From Aeropyrum camini SY1 = JCM 12091 (lineage in GTDB: Archaea > Thermoproteota > Thermoprotei_A > Sulfolobales > Acidilobaceae): DNA of 64,000 nucleotides. Position 1 is the first letter of the stretch, and each line of letters opens with the position of its first letter. The stretch is from positions 930,001 through 994,000 of the forward strand of contig NC_022521.1 of assembly GCF_000591035.1 (NCBI RefSeq), written 5' to 3'. The notes under the pieces are model-generated. The model ran no database searches. It had not been told where the DNA came from and worked only from the letters and a program-made list of their open reading frames with translations. A program made the position numbers and the translations under genes. This document shows, piece after piece, positions 14,576 to 22,740 of this stretch.

Positions 14576-16225
14576 TCATATTACCAGCCTGAAGCTGCCG
14601 GGCTGCCTGTATATCTCGGTGGCCCTCCGGAGGTCCTCGGGCGAGGCTAGGGGTCTCGCCACGAATATCCTGGCGGAGGATGGTATGTAGTTGAAGGGCG
14701 GGTTCATCCTCCTCCTCGCGCAAGCCCCCACGAGCTCCGATATGGCCTCCAGGTCCTCGGGGCTCTCCAGCTTTGACTTAGGATCGCAGGGCGGTCCCGG
14801 TTCGAGGGCTTCGAGGAGGGCCAGGGGTTCGAGGCCGACGTCAGCCGCCGCGGCCTCGAGGCTGATGGGTAGTATGTACACGTAAACAGGCTTCGCCAGG
14901 GCCTGGGCCCTCGCAACCTCGTTATACACCCCCTGGCTCTCCACGCTCCACGCCCTCAGCCTATAACCCTCGCCCCCCGCCTCCTCCGTGCTGTAGAGGG
15001 TGGGCATCAATACTATGAGGTATTTCGACTGCTCAACATACTTGTAGTCCCTAATCTCTATATGGCTGTCCACAACCTCCTCAACCCTCCTCGCTAGGGG
15101 GGTGTAGCCAGCCCAGAGGCTCCCGCCCCGGCATACATCGTTGAGCAGCTCAACCTCCTCAGAGCCAGCCAGCTTTCCTATGGCTGGGACGAGGTTGAGA
15201 GAGCCTCTGAGATGCTTGTACCTACCGGCCTCGGCCTTCGGGGAGTCCGGGGGCGTTGGCCACCTGTTGCTGTGGTTCACGTGTATGAACGAGTAGACCG
15301 GCCTGCCCTCTAGGCTCGCCTCCCCGCCGCAGATGGCCTTGTAGACCTCCCTGTCTAGGTCGAGTATCTTCTCGTCAATAGTTGTTGGGTCGAAGAGTAT
15401 GGTGTCCGGCCTGCTCTCCATGTAGGCCCTCTTAAACCCCTCCATAGCCTTAACAAGCGGTAGACTCCCAAGAGGCCTATCGACCCCCCTCTCCTTAAGC
15501 CTGAGGTAAAGGCTCCTCACCCTGGTTATCGGGTGGGAAACGTAGACCATCTCATACACTCCCAACCCCAGGAGGCTCCTCAGGAGCCTGACCGTGGTTT
15601 CCCTGGGGTGTTTTACAGCGTATATCATGCTCTCCACGTTGGGGAAGAAGTCCCTCAGCATCTCGGCCACACTCATGTCGATACCCCGCCAGTAGAGGAG
15701 GGTGAGGGGGTTGAAGCTGTACGGCGAGTACTGGGGCGCACACCCGCCCTTATGCAGCCTCTCAGCAATAGCGTCTAGAAGGTCGTACCAGTCCTCAGAA
15801 ACGTGGACAACAATAACCTCCCTGGCGAGGCCTACAACATCCCCTAGAACCGGATTGGGCGTAGGCACATCACGGCTAAGGTAGGAGAGGTGCATACTCA
15901 CAACGGCAACCCTACATCCAGCCCTCTCCACCCTCTCCCTAAGACTATCCAGGGCGCGCCTGAACGCCCCCCTAGCACTAGGCCTGGAGACCTGGAGAAG
16001 CTTGACCAGCTGGCTGATATCACCACAGGGGCCCAAGGCAAGGTCCTCCACGAGCTCCTCAAACTTGAACACACACCTGCCACAACCCAAAGCCCTATAG
16101 ACATCCTGCTCCCCCTCGGCCGCGCTGAGGAGCGAAGATATCTCGGTGCCCGTCACTCCCGATAATATAACAAGCCTTTCTAGAGGGCGCTCCTCCAAAC
16201 CTCCACAACCCAACACAAAATACAA
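14576..16225 (-). CDS. Large protein of unknown function, NTPase-like N-terminus
   Basis: About 549 residues, soluble. The N-terminal part (LVILSGVTGTEISSLL) looks like a degenerate nucleotide-kinase P-loop, and later strands (RVAVVSMHLSYLSRD, VIVVHVSEDWYDLLDAIAERL) fit an adenylate-kinase-like core. It has several cysteines early on (LGCGRC, GPCGD). The C-terminal half has no motif I can name. TTG 16225, GTG 16216 and TTG 16198 are all possible starts near a TATA-like ATTTTAATTTA at 16240-16250. Single gene, not obviously in an operon. Confidence 0.55.
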   Translation of the reverse strand: MYFVLGCGGLEERPLERLVILSGVTGTEISSLLSAAEGEQDVYRALGCGRCVFKFEELVEDLALGPCGDISQLVKLLQVSRPSARGAFRRALDSLRERVERAGCRVAVVSMHLSYLSRDVPTPNPVLGDVVGLAREVIVVHVSEDWYDLLDAIAERLHKGGCAPQYSPYSFNPLTLLYWRGIDMSVAEMLRDFFPNVESMIYAVKHPRETTVRLLRSLLGLGVYEMVYVSHPITRVRSLYLRLKERGVDRPLGSLPLVKAMEGFKRAYMESRPDTILFDPTTIDEKILDLDREVYKAICGGEASLEGRPVYSFIHVNHSNRWPTPPDSPKAEAGRYKHLRGSLNLVPAIGKLAGSEEVELLNDVCRGGSLWAGYTPLARRVEEVVDSHIEIRDYKYVEQSKYLIVLMPTLYSTEEAGGEGYRLRAWSVESQGVYNEVARAQALAKPVYVYILPISLEAAAADVGLEPLALLEALEPGPPCDPKSKLESPEDLEAISELVGACARRRMNPPFNYIPSSARIFVARPLASPEDLRRATEIYRQPGSFRLVI

Positions 16226-16572
16226 CCTGGCCCAACCGCCTAAATTAAAATCGGGGTAAGCGCCCTAGCACGCGCGCCCAGGACAGGATTAAAACTAATA
16301 GTGCCTCATAAAACCAATCAAACCCACTGCGGCTAAAGCCCCATAACCCCCCGTCATTGAGGATGGAAGCCCCGCTACCACCTAAACTCCCACGCCAAAA
16401 GATTTTCAATTGGCCCGGCTGAACAGATTCCGGTAGTTAGTAAAAGCTTGTAAATAAGCCTAGGGGTGGGGTGTGGGAAATCCGCGGGAAGCTGCCTATG
16501 GTTACACAAGCTATAAACCAGAGGTAAACTCTTACCCCCCTATTTAGAGTTAGGGTATGCGGGCGGCGTGTT
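16226..16572. promoter_or_regulatory. Divergent promoter region, no gene
   Basis: About 350 bases separate two divergent genes. A minus-strand TATA element lies at 16240-16250 and a plus-strand TATTTAGA at about 16541-16548. No coding frame or repeat stands out. Confidence 0.5.
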
Positions 16573-17211
16573 GTGAAGAGTTTTTCAATCAAGCTAGCTA
16601 GGCTCTTCTTCAAGGCCTGTAATAGGAGGGAGGCTCTTGCAGGGGAGGCTCTGGCTATAGCGTTTAACGTTCTCGTAGCACTCTATATTGGAAAATTGTT
16701 CTGGCGGCTTCTAGGGGTTGAGCTCCACCCAGGATACGGGCTTAAGCTCCTTGGGGGTGCTGTAACGCTGCTGGGGCTAATTCTAGTGGCCTGGGTTTTG
16801 ACAGTTTTCCGCCCACTCCACATGCTGGGCTCGACTCTAGATACGTCTAGATGGTTTATAGGAAACTATATCCTGGGTCTTAGGATCCGGACACGGCCAA
16901 GGTCAATGCTGGTTACCCACGGGCCTTACAGGTGTACACGAAACCCCCTATACCTGGGGGTGTTAACCATGATGTTTGGCCTGGGTCTGATATATGGCTA
17001 CCCCTTAATATCGACTCTACTGCTCTACGCCTGGTTCACACTTGTAATAAGGATTGAGGAGAAGTACATGGAGGATGCGTATGGTGAGGAGTTTAGGAGG
17101 TATGCTCTTGAAACGCCAAGTCTAATACCCGGTATCAAGCACCTGAGAAGATGCCTAGCTCTTATAGTTGGAGAGAAGGGAGCCCGCTCCATGCAAGGAC
17201 AGAAAGTTTAA
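16573..17211 (+). CDS. Isoprenylcysteine carboxyl methyltransferase / PEMT-like membrane protein
   Basis: About 212 residues with four to five hydrophobic segments. The C-terminal half contains the family signature: GPYRCTRNPLYLGVLTMMFG, then RIEEKYMEDAYGEEFRRYA. The His/Arg-Asn-Pro-x-Y and E-E motifs are those of membrane methyltransferases using S-adenosylmethionine. The substrate in archaea is unknown; phospholipid, quinone or prenyl-cysteine are options. GTG 16573 fits a leaderless message about 28 bases after the TATA element. Composition is more T-rich than most neighbours. Confidence 0.75.
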   Translation: MKSFSIKLARLFFKACNRREALAGEALAIAFNVLVALYIGKLFWRLLGVELHPGYGLKLLGGAVTLLGLILVAWVLTVFRPLHMLGSTLDTSRWFIGNYILGLRIRTRPRSMLVTHGPYRCTRNPLYLGVLTMMFGLGLIYGYPLISTLLLYAWFTLVIRIEEKYMEDAYGEEFRRYALETPSLIPGIKHLRRCLALIVGEKGARSMQGQKV

Positions 17212-17266
17212 ATATTCGAAGCAGAATACCACGTCCCAGGTGCCTACCGCCTAAGATTTAGGTTTG

Positions 17267-17342
17267 TGGAGCCGCCGCCGGGATTCGAACCCGGGGCCTC
17301 CGCCTTACCAGGGCGGCGCTCTGCCAGCTGAGCTACGGCGGC
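17267..17342 (-). tRNA. tRNA-Thr (GGT)
   Basis: Cloverleaf on the minus strand: acceptor GCCGCCG/CGGCGGC, discriminator U, encoded CCA (17267-17269), anticodon stem CCGCC/GGCGG with loop CTGGTAA giving anticodon GGT, T arm CCGGG-TTCGAAT-CCCGG. U73 is a known feature of archaeal threonine tRNAs. No intron. Confidence 0.95.
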
Positions 17343-17383
17343 TCCCGGTGTATTGAGGTTGCCGCCCCTACGGTTTTAATTGG

Positions 17384-17665
17384 TTAGCCTGGGTTTTTCA
17401 GTCTTATCTCTACTTTGTAGCCGCCTCTCTCCACGTCCCAGCCGAGGACCTCGGCCTCCGTCTCTAGCCCCGCCTCTTTGAAGGCGTTTTCCAGCTCTTC
17501 TTTCAGGCTGAAGTCCAGGCTACAAGCGCAGTTCTGCTTTACAAGGGCTTTTATAATGCCGTCCCTTATCGAGTCTATAACCAGCTCCATATCACCCATC
17601 AGCCAGTTGTTGAACGTCTCCACCGCAGTCTTGACCGCCCTCATAACCTCCGCGAGGCTAGACAA
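17384..17665 (-). CDS. Small hypothetical protein
   Basis: About 93 residues, mostly helical and acidic, ending with a strand pair (AEVLGWDVERGGYKVEIRL). It contains a Cys-x-Cys (NCACSLDF). TTG 17665 is the first start. It lies between tRNA-Thr and the oligopeptide transporter on the same strand and may be co-transcribed with oppF (gap 34 bases). No family recognised. Confidence 0.5.
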   Translation of the reverse strand: MSSLAEVMRAVKTAVETFNNWLMGDMELVIDSIRDGIIKALVKQNCACSLDFSLKEELENAFKEAGLETEAEVLGWDVERGGYKVEIRLKNPG

Positions 17666-17699
17666 CCCTGAACCATCCCCCGTTCTTCTACGGTTCCCC

Positions 17700-18833
17700 C
17701 TAGCTCCATGGTATGTATCTCCAGCACGCCACTCTTCTGCTTTCCTCCCCCTCAGTAGGCCTCTTGAGAGGCGGCTCCTTAACGGGGCACATCTCCCTCA
17801 GCCTGTCTATGTCTTGCTCGTACTCGACGCAGCGAGGGTGGAAGCGGCAGCCGGGGGGTATGGCGGCGGCGCTGGGCACCTCGCCCTTTATCGGAACCTC
17901 CCTTAGCTTCTTCCTGTTGGAGGGGTCTGGCTCGGGTATTGCGGCTACTAGGGCTTTTGTGTAGGGGTGGATAGGCCTCTCGATTATTCTCCTGGCGTCA
18001 CCCGTCTCCACTATCTTGCCGAGGTACATCACCGCTATCCTATCGCAGATGTACCTCGCCACGGCTAGGTCGTGGGTTATGAATAGGAGGCTGGTGCCCA
18101 GCTTCTCCCTGAAGCCCAGGAGGAGCTCCAGTATCTCGGCCCTTATGGAGACGTCGAGCATTGAGACGGGCTCGTCAGCAACCACCAGGCTCGGGTTTAG
18201 TATGAAGGCCCTGGCTATGGCCACCCTCTGCCTCTGGCCCCCGCTGAGCTGGTGGGGGTAGCGGTCCATGAAGTCGCTCGCCGGCGTCAGCTTGACGGCC
18301 TCCAGCATCCTGGCAACCATCTCCTCCCTCTCCCTGGCGTCTCCTATGCCGTGTATCAGCAGCGGGTCCTCGAGTATCCTCTTTACTGTGAACCTGGGGT
18401 TTAGGCTGCCATAGGGGTCCTGGTAGACGATCTGCAGCTCCCTCCTCAGGGGTTTGAACTTCCTCTTGGGCACGGCTAGGAGGTCTATGAAGCCGTCGCC
18501 CAGGCTCCTGACACCCCTCCTCTCAAGCTCGTCGAGAATCTCCTTCTTCGGCTTGAAGAAAACCCTTCCACCAGTAGCCTTTACGAGCCTGAGTATGGCC
18601 TTGCCCGTGGTCGTCTTGCCGCAGCCGCTCTCTCCCACGAGGCAGAAGACCTCTCCCCTGGCTATGCTGAACGTCACGCCGTCAACGGCCTTCACGAACC
18701 TCTGGGGCTTCATCGTTATGAGTTCCGTGATGCTCCTCCTCAGGGGGAACCAGACCCTGAGGTCCTCGACCCTCAGGACCTCGCCACCCAGAGCCCCGGG
18801 GCTCTGGGCCGCCTCCGTCTGAACCTTAGACAT
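17700..18833 (-). CDS. oppF: Oligopeptide ABC transporter ATP-binding protein (OppF-like)
   Basis: ABC ATPase of 377 residues. Walker A GESGCGKTT, signature LSGGQRQRVAIARA, Walker B LVVADEPVSMLD, H-loop FITHDLAV. The C-terminal oligopeptide-transporter extension carries a Cys-rich segment (PPGCRFHPRCVEYEQD ... MCPVKEPP) typical of OppD/OppF, which may hold an iron-sulfur cluster. An insert of about 35 residues after Walker A (residues ~88-125) is longer than in bacterial homologues. ATG 18833; stop of oppD two bases upstream. Confidence 0.93.
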   Translation of the reverse strand: MSKVQTEAAQSPGALGGEVLRVEDLRVWFPLRRSITELITMKPQRFVKAVDGVTFSIARGEVFCLVGESGCGKTTTGKAILRLVKATGGRVFFKPKKEILDELERRGVRSLGDGFIDLLAVPKRKFKPLRRELQIVYQDPYGSLNPRFTVKRILEDPLLIHGIGDAREREEMVARMLEAVKLTPASDFMDRYPHQLSGGQRQRVAIARAFILNPSLVVADEPVSMLDVSIRAEILELLLGFREKLGTSLLFITHDLAVARYICDRIAVMYLGKIVETGDARRIIERPIHPYTKALVAAIPEPDPSNRKKLREVPIKGEVPSAAAIPPGCRFHPRCVEYEQDIDRLREMCPVKEPPLKRPTEGEESRRVACWRYIPWS

Positions 18834-18835
18834 GC

Positions 18836-19810
18836 CTACTCACCCCCTCCCTCGCTAAGCCAGCACGCGCTCAGGTGGCGCTCGCCCACCTTGAAGAGCG
18901 GGGGCTCCTCTCTGGAGCACCTGTCGAAAGCCTTCGGGCAGCGGGGGTGGAACCTGCAGCCCGGCGGGGGGTTGCGGAGGTCCGGGGGGGAGCCGGGTAT
19001 GTAGGCGAGCCTGTCTATGGGGCCCCTTAGCTTCGGTATGGCTCTGAGTAGGGCTTGTGTGTAGGGGTGCTGGGGTTTTGTGAAGACGGTGTCGCTGGGC
19101 CCGTACTCCGCTATCTTGCCCCCATACATCACCATAACCGTCTCCGCAAGCTCGGCTATGACCGAGAGGTCGTGGGTTATCAGTATTATCGATAGGTTCT
19201 TCTCCCAGGCCAGCTTCTTGAGGAGGTTTAGTATCTGGGCCTGGACCACCACGTCTAGGGCGGTGGTGGGCTCGTCGGCTATCACTATATCCGGCTCCAG
19301 CGCGAGGGCCATCGCAATGACAACCCTCTGCTTCTGGCCCCCGCTAAGCTCGTGGGGGTAGCGGTCGGCTATGCTCCTGTGGAGCCCCACGCTCTCAAGC
19401 AGCTCGTAAACCCTCTGCCTAGCCTCGCTCCTTCCAACCCCCTTGTGGACTTGGAGCACCTCCTCGATCTGCCTCCCAACAGTGTAGACCGGGGTTAGCA
19501 CGTTCATAGCGCCCTGGAACACCATGCTAACCTTCTTCCACCTCACCTTCCTCCTCAGCTCGGTCTCGCTCATCGCCGTAACATCCATCCCGTCTATCAT
19601 TATCCTTCCGCCGACGATCCTGCCCGGCGGGGGGACGAGGCCTAGGATGCTCCATGCTAGGGTGCTTTTACCGCTGCCGCTCTCCCCCGCTATACCCAGG
19701 ATCTCGCCCCTCCTCAGTGTGAAGGAGACGCCGTCCACAGCCCTGACTATCCCCCTGAGGGTGTAGAAGTATGTCTTGAGGTCCTCTACAACCAGAAGCT
19801 CCTCAGCCAC
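18836..19810 (-). CDS. oppD: Oligopeptide ABC transporter ATP-binding protein (OppD-like)
   Basis: ABC ATPase of 324 residues: Walker A GESGSGKST, signature LSGGQKQRVVIAMA, Walker B IVIADEPTTALD, H-loop LITHDLSV. The C-terminal Cys motif is PPGCRFHPRCPKAFDRCS. GTG 19810 is preceded by GAGGTGA and lies seven bases after the oppC stop. It pairs with OppF to drive the B/C permease. Confidence 0.93.
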   Translation of the reverse strand: MAEELLVVEDLKTYFYTLRGIVRAVDGVSFTLRRGEILGIAGESGSGKSTLAWSILGLVPPPGRIVGGRIMIDGMDVTAMSETELRRKVRWKKVSMVFQGAMNVLTPVYTVGRQIEEVLQVHKGVGRSEARQRVYELLESVGLHRSIADRYPHELSGGQKQRVVIAMALALEPDIVIADEPTTALDVVVQAQILNLLKKLAWEKNLSIILITHDLSVIAELAETVMVMYGGKIAEYGPSDTVFTKPQHPYTQALLRAIPKLRGPIDRLAYIPGSPPDLRNPPPGCRFHPRCPKAFDRCSREEPPLFKVGERHLSACWLSEGGGE

Positions 19811-19817
19811 GGGGCAC

Positions 19818-21383
19818 TCACCTCTTCAGCTTGGGGTTCAGGATCGCGTCCAGAGCGTTCCCTATGAACACGAATGTCATCCCCACAACAGCTATCGCCA
19901 GCCCGGGGGGGATGACCCACCACCAGTACCCGTTCAACGCTGCCCCAGCGTCCTGGGCTTCGAAGAGGATCTTACCCCACGTTACAAGGTCGGGGTCTCC
20001 CAGGTTTAGGAAGCTGAGGCTGGCCTCCGCTATAACCGCGCCTGGGACGCTGAGGGCCATGCTCGCGAACATGTAGGGGAGCACCTGCGGGGCTAGGTAG
20101 AGGAGCACAACTCTTATGGTGCTCGCCCCGCTGGCTATAGCGGCCTCCACGTAGGGCTCGCTCTTTATCTGGAACGCCATGCTCCTTGTTACGAACGCTA
20201 TCCCAGGCCAGCTGAAGGCTACTATGAGGAATATGATAACCCATATGTTACCGCCTATTATCGCCGCGAATAGTATGAGGAGGGGGAGGGCTGGCAGGCT
20301 GTATATTATCTGGGCGAACCTGAGCATAACCTCGTCCGCCAACCCCCCGAGGTAGCCGGAGACTATGCCGTAGAGGCTGCCGAAGACCACCGTTATAGCG
20401 CTCGTCAGGAGCCCCACTATAAGGGCCCATCTGGTGCCGTAGATGAGGCCTTGGAACAGGTCTCTACCCTGGTCGTCAGTCCCCAGGAAGCCGAAGCAGA
20501 AGCCCTTAACCACAAGCTTCTCCGGCTCCACGCTTATCTCTGCGTCCTGCGCGACGAAAACTATGTTCAGCCTGTAGGTTCCGTTAAGCACGTCATAGCT
20601 CCCGGTCACCAGGGAGTTTATCGGGTCGGTCGAGAATATTGCTTTGTAAAGGTTTGTGACTATGTTGCCGAAGCCGATCTGGTTAACGTCGATACCCTGC
20701 TCCTGGAGGCTTGGTATTACGAACCTTTGGAGGAGGGACTGGCTTGTGGCCATGCTTTTGAGGCTGAAGCTCACTGAGGAGCCCTTCAGCTTCTTTAGAG
20801 GCATGCCTGGGAAGACGTTGTCGATCCTAACCCCAGGCTGTTGGAGCTGTGCTGGGAGGCCTCCTACTATGGGTAGCTGGGGGGCCTCGCTCTTCTCCAC
20901 GAAAACAAACTCCGAGCCGTCTGGCCTCTCAAGGTATATCTTCTCAACGTACATAAACCCTTCTGTCACGTTGTAGGCCATGTAGAGGGTTGAGTACACG
21001 TCCACGGGAGGCTTGTTCCCGGGAACGTCGAACTCCATGTTGATTACCAGCCTCACATAGCCGTCGTCACCCCTCTCCACCGAGGCCCTCAGCTTCTCCG
21101 CGAGCAGCTGACTAGTCTCTGGATCGTCAGACCTCAGCACAAGAGTGGGAGTGGGGTTTCCGCCCCTAAGCTCTTCGAACCAGCATGGCGGGACAGTCTT
21201 CGGATAGTCCTCGAAATACTGTGTGTTCGTGAACCAGTTCTTTATCGCCTCCTGGTCACCGTAAATCTCGAAGGATGCTGCCATAAACAGAAGTATAACG
21301 AAGAGTATAAGCCCGACTATGCCTATAGGGTACCTTAGATACTCCCGGAAGAAGCCCTTAACACTCTCAGCCGTCAAGCTCAA
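19818..21383 (-). CDS. oppC: Oligopeptide ABC transporter permease (OppC-like) with large external insert
   Basis: A 521-residue permease. A first helix (residues ~17-34) is followed by about 260 mostly hydrophilic residues predicted outside, then the permease core with the ATPase-contacting loop EPYVEAAIASGASTIRV. Typical OppC proteins are about 300 residues, so the insert nearly doubles the length. The insert may help receive substrate from the anchored binding protein. TTG 21383 follows GGTGTACTAGG. Confidence 0.9.
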   Translation of the reverse strand: MSLTAESVKGFFREYLRYPIGIVGLILFVILLFMAASFEIYGDQEAIKNWFTNTQYFEDYPKTVPPCWFEELRGGNPTPTLVLRSDDPETSQLLAEKLRASVERGDDGYVRLVINMEFDVPGNKPPVDVYSTLYMAYNVTEGFMYVEKIYLERPDGSEFVFVEKSEAPQLPIVGGLPAQLQQPGVRIDNVFPGMPLKKLKGSSVSFSLKSMATSQSLLQRFVIPSLQEQGIDVNQIGFGNIVTNLYKAIFSTDPINSLVTGSYDVLNGTYRLNIVFVAQDAEISVEPEKLVVKGFCFGFLGTDDQGRDLFQGLIYGTRWALIVGLLTSAITVVFGSLYGIVSGYLGGLADEVMLRFAQIIYSLPALPLLILFAAIIGGNIWVIIFLIVAFSWPGIAFVTRSMAFQIKSEPYVEAAIASGASTIRVVLLYLAPQVLPYMFASMALSVPGAVIAEASLSFLNLGDPDLVTWGKILFEAQDAGAALNGYWWWVIPPGLAIAVVGMTFVFIGNALDAILNPKLKR

Positions 21384-21416
21384 CCTAGTACACCCCAGTT
21401 ATACTCTTCGTCTCCA

Positions 21417-22508
21417 CTAAGCTCCTCCCGTCCTGACCCTCGGGTCTAGCAGGCTGTAGATGAAGTCCAATATAAGGATAGTCAGTATGAAGAACACCGT
21501 GAGGACCCAGGTGCTCGCCACTAGAACCCTCGCGTCGCTCTGCTGTATCGCTATCCAGTAGACAAGCCCCATACCTGGCCAGCCAAAGACCGCCTCGGTT
21601 ATAATCGCGCCTCCAAAAGCCCCCACTATGCTGAGCGCGAGATAAGTCACGATTGGAGGGCTGCTCGTCCTCAGGACGTGGCCATATATAACCCTCCTCT
21701 CCGGCAGCCCCCGGGCCCTTGCCGCGGTCACAAAGTCCTCCTGAAGTATTCCCAAGACTATGTTCCGGATGAGGTAGGATGCGCCTCCGAAGCTCACCAA
21801 AACTATGGTCATAACCGGCATCGTCATGTACTTCAGCCATATCTTAGCCTGCTCCAGTAGCGTCTCGAGGAAAGGCATGTCAGGCGGGATCTTGCTGAGC
21901 TCGAAGTAGACGTACTGGGCCTGCGCGGGGAAGATGCGGAGGTAGAAGGAGAAGAGGAGTATCATTATAATGGCGACCCACCATGTGGGGAAGCTCCAGC
22001 TTATCATACCGAAGACCGAGAGCCCCCTGTCAAGTATGCTGCCAGGCTTCCTAGCCATCTGGAAGCCCAGTATTATCCCTATAGCGAAGGTTATGAGAGT
22101 GGCGGTCAGGAAGAGTATAGCTGTGTTCTTCATAGCGAGGAGAAGTATATCGCCTATAACGTTAGTGCCGCCGATGTAGGAGTACTGGGTGGTGCCGAAG
22201 TCGAATGTAATATTACTCTTTATAAGCTTAACAGTCCACGTGACAACATCCTGAGCAAAATTGCCGGTCAAGCCATACCTCTCCATAAGATTCTCGTACA
22301 GCTGCCTAGACTTCTCCTCAAGAAGCTCAGGATTATTCCTATACTGCACCTCAAGCTGCCTCAAAGCCAGCACATACTCCTCCGCCAGCCTCCCCCTAAG
22401 CTCGGTAACCGTGTAGACGGCGAAAATCCCCGATATAAGGAGTAGAGCGACTAGCAGCGTAATAGCGGCATTAAATATCTTGGCGCCGGCAAAGCGGAGA
22501 ACTGACAT
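21417..22508 (-). CDS. oppB: Oligopeptide ABC transporter permease (OppB-like)
   Basis: Permease of about 363 residues with six hydrophobic helices. The EAA loop is EDFVTAARARGLPERRVIYGH (minus its last residue). About 90 residues lie between helix 1 and helix 2, containing a charged, coiled-coil-like stretch, longer than in bacterial OppB. ATG 22508 is preceded by a G-run at SD distance; GTG 22523 is an alternative. A TATA element (CATATTTAG on the minus strand, about 22562-22570) suggests an internal promoter in addition to that of oppA. Confidence 0.9.
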   Translation of the reverse strand: MSVLRFAGAKIFNAAITLLVALLLISGIFAVYTVTELRGRLAEEYVLALRQLEVQYRNNPELLEEKSRQLYENLMERYGLTGNFAQDVVTWTVKLIKSNITFDFGTTQYSYIGGTNVIGDILLLAMKNTAILFLTATLITFAIGIILGFQMARKPGSILDRGLSVFGMISWSFPTWWVAIIMILLFSFYLRIFPAQAQYVYFELSKIPPDMPFLETLLEQAKIWLKYMTMPVMTIVLVSFGGASYLIRNIVLGILQEDFVTAARARGLPERRVIYGHVLRTSSPPIVTYLALSIVGAFGGAIITEAVFGWPGMGLVYWIAIQQSDARVLVASTWVLTVFFILTILILDFIYSLLDPRVRTGGA

Positions 22509-22740
22509 CCAGTAGCCCCCCACTAGCTCCTATTATGAAACCTTATTAGTGATCCAACTGCTAAATATGCCTCTCCTCGACTAGACGATGAAGCTGAAAC
22601 CGGTGAAATCTACGCCTGGTAAGGAAGACCTAACGAGGTAGCATAAGACTAGGGGAGGACCTGGGAGAAGCCATGTGTTTAAACGAGGCCCTAAAAAACT
22701 TGTACAAAGTTAAAATAGTATGGGGTTGTGGAGGCTACGT

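Noticed and set aside
16226-16572. Second strand-composition reversal
   Set aside because: An A/C to G/T change is visible around 16420 but weaker, and it coincides with divergent genes, so gene orientation explains it.
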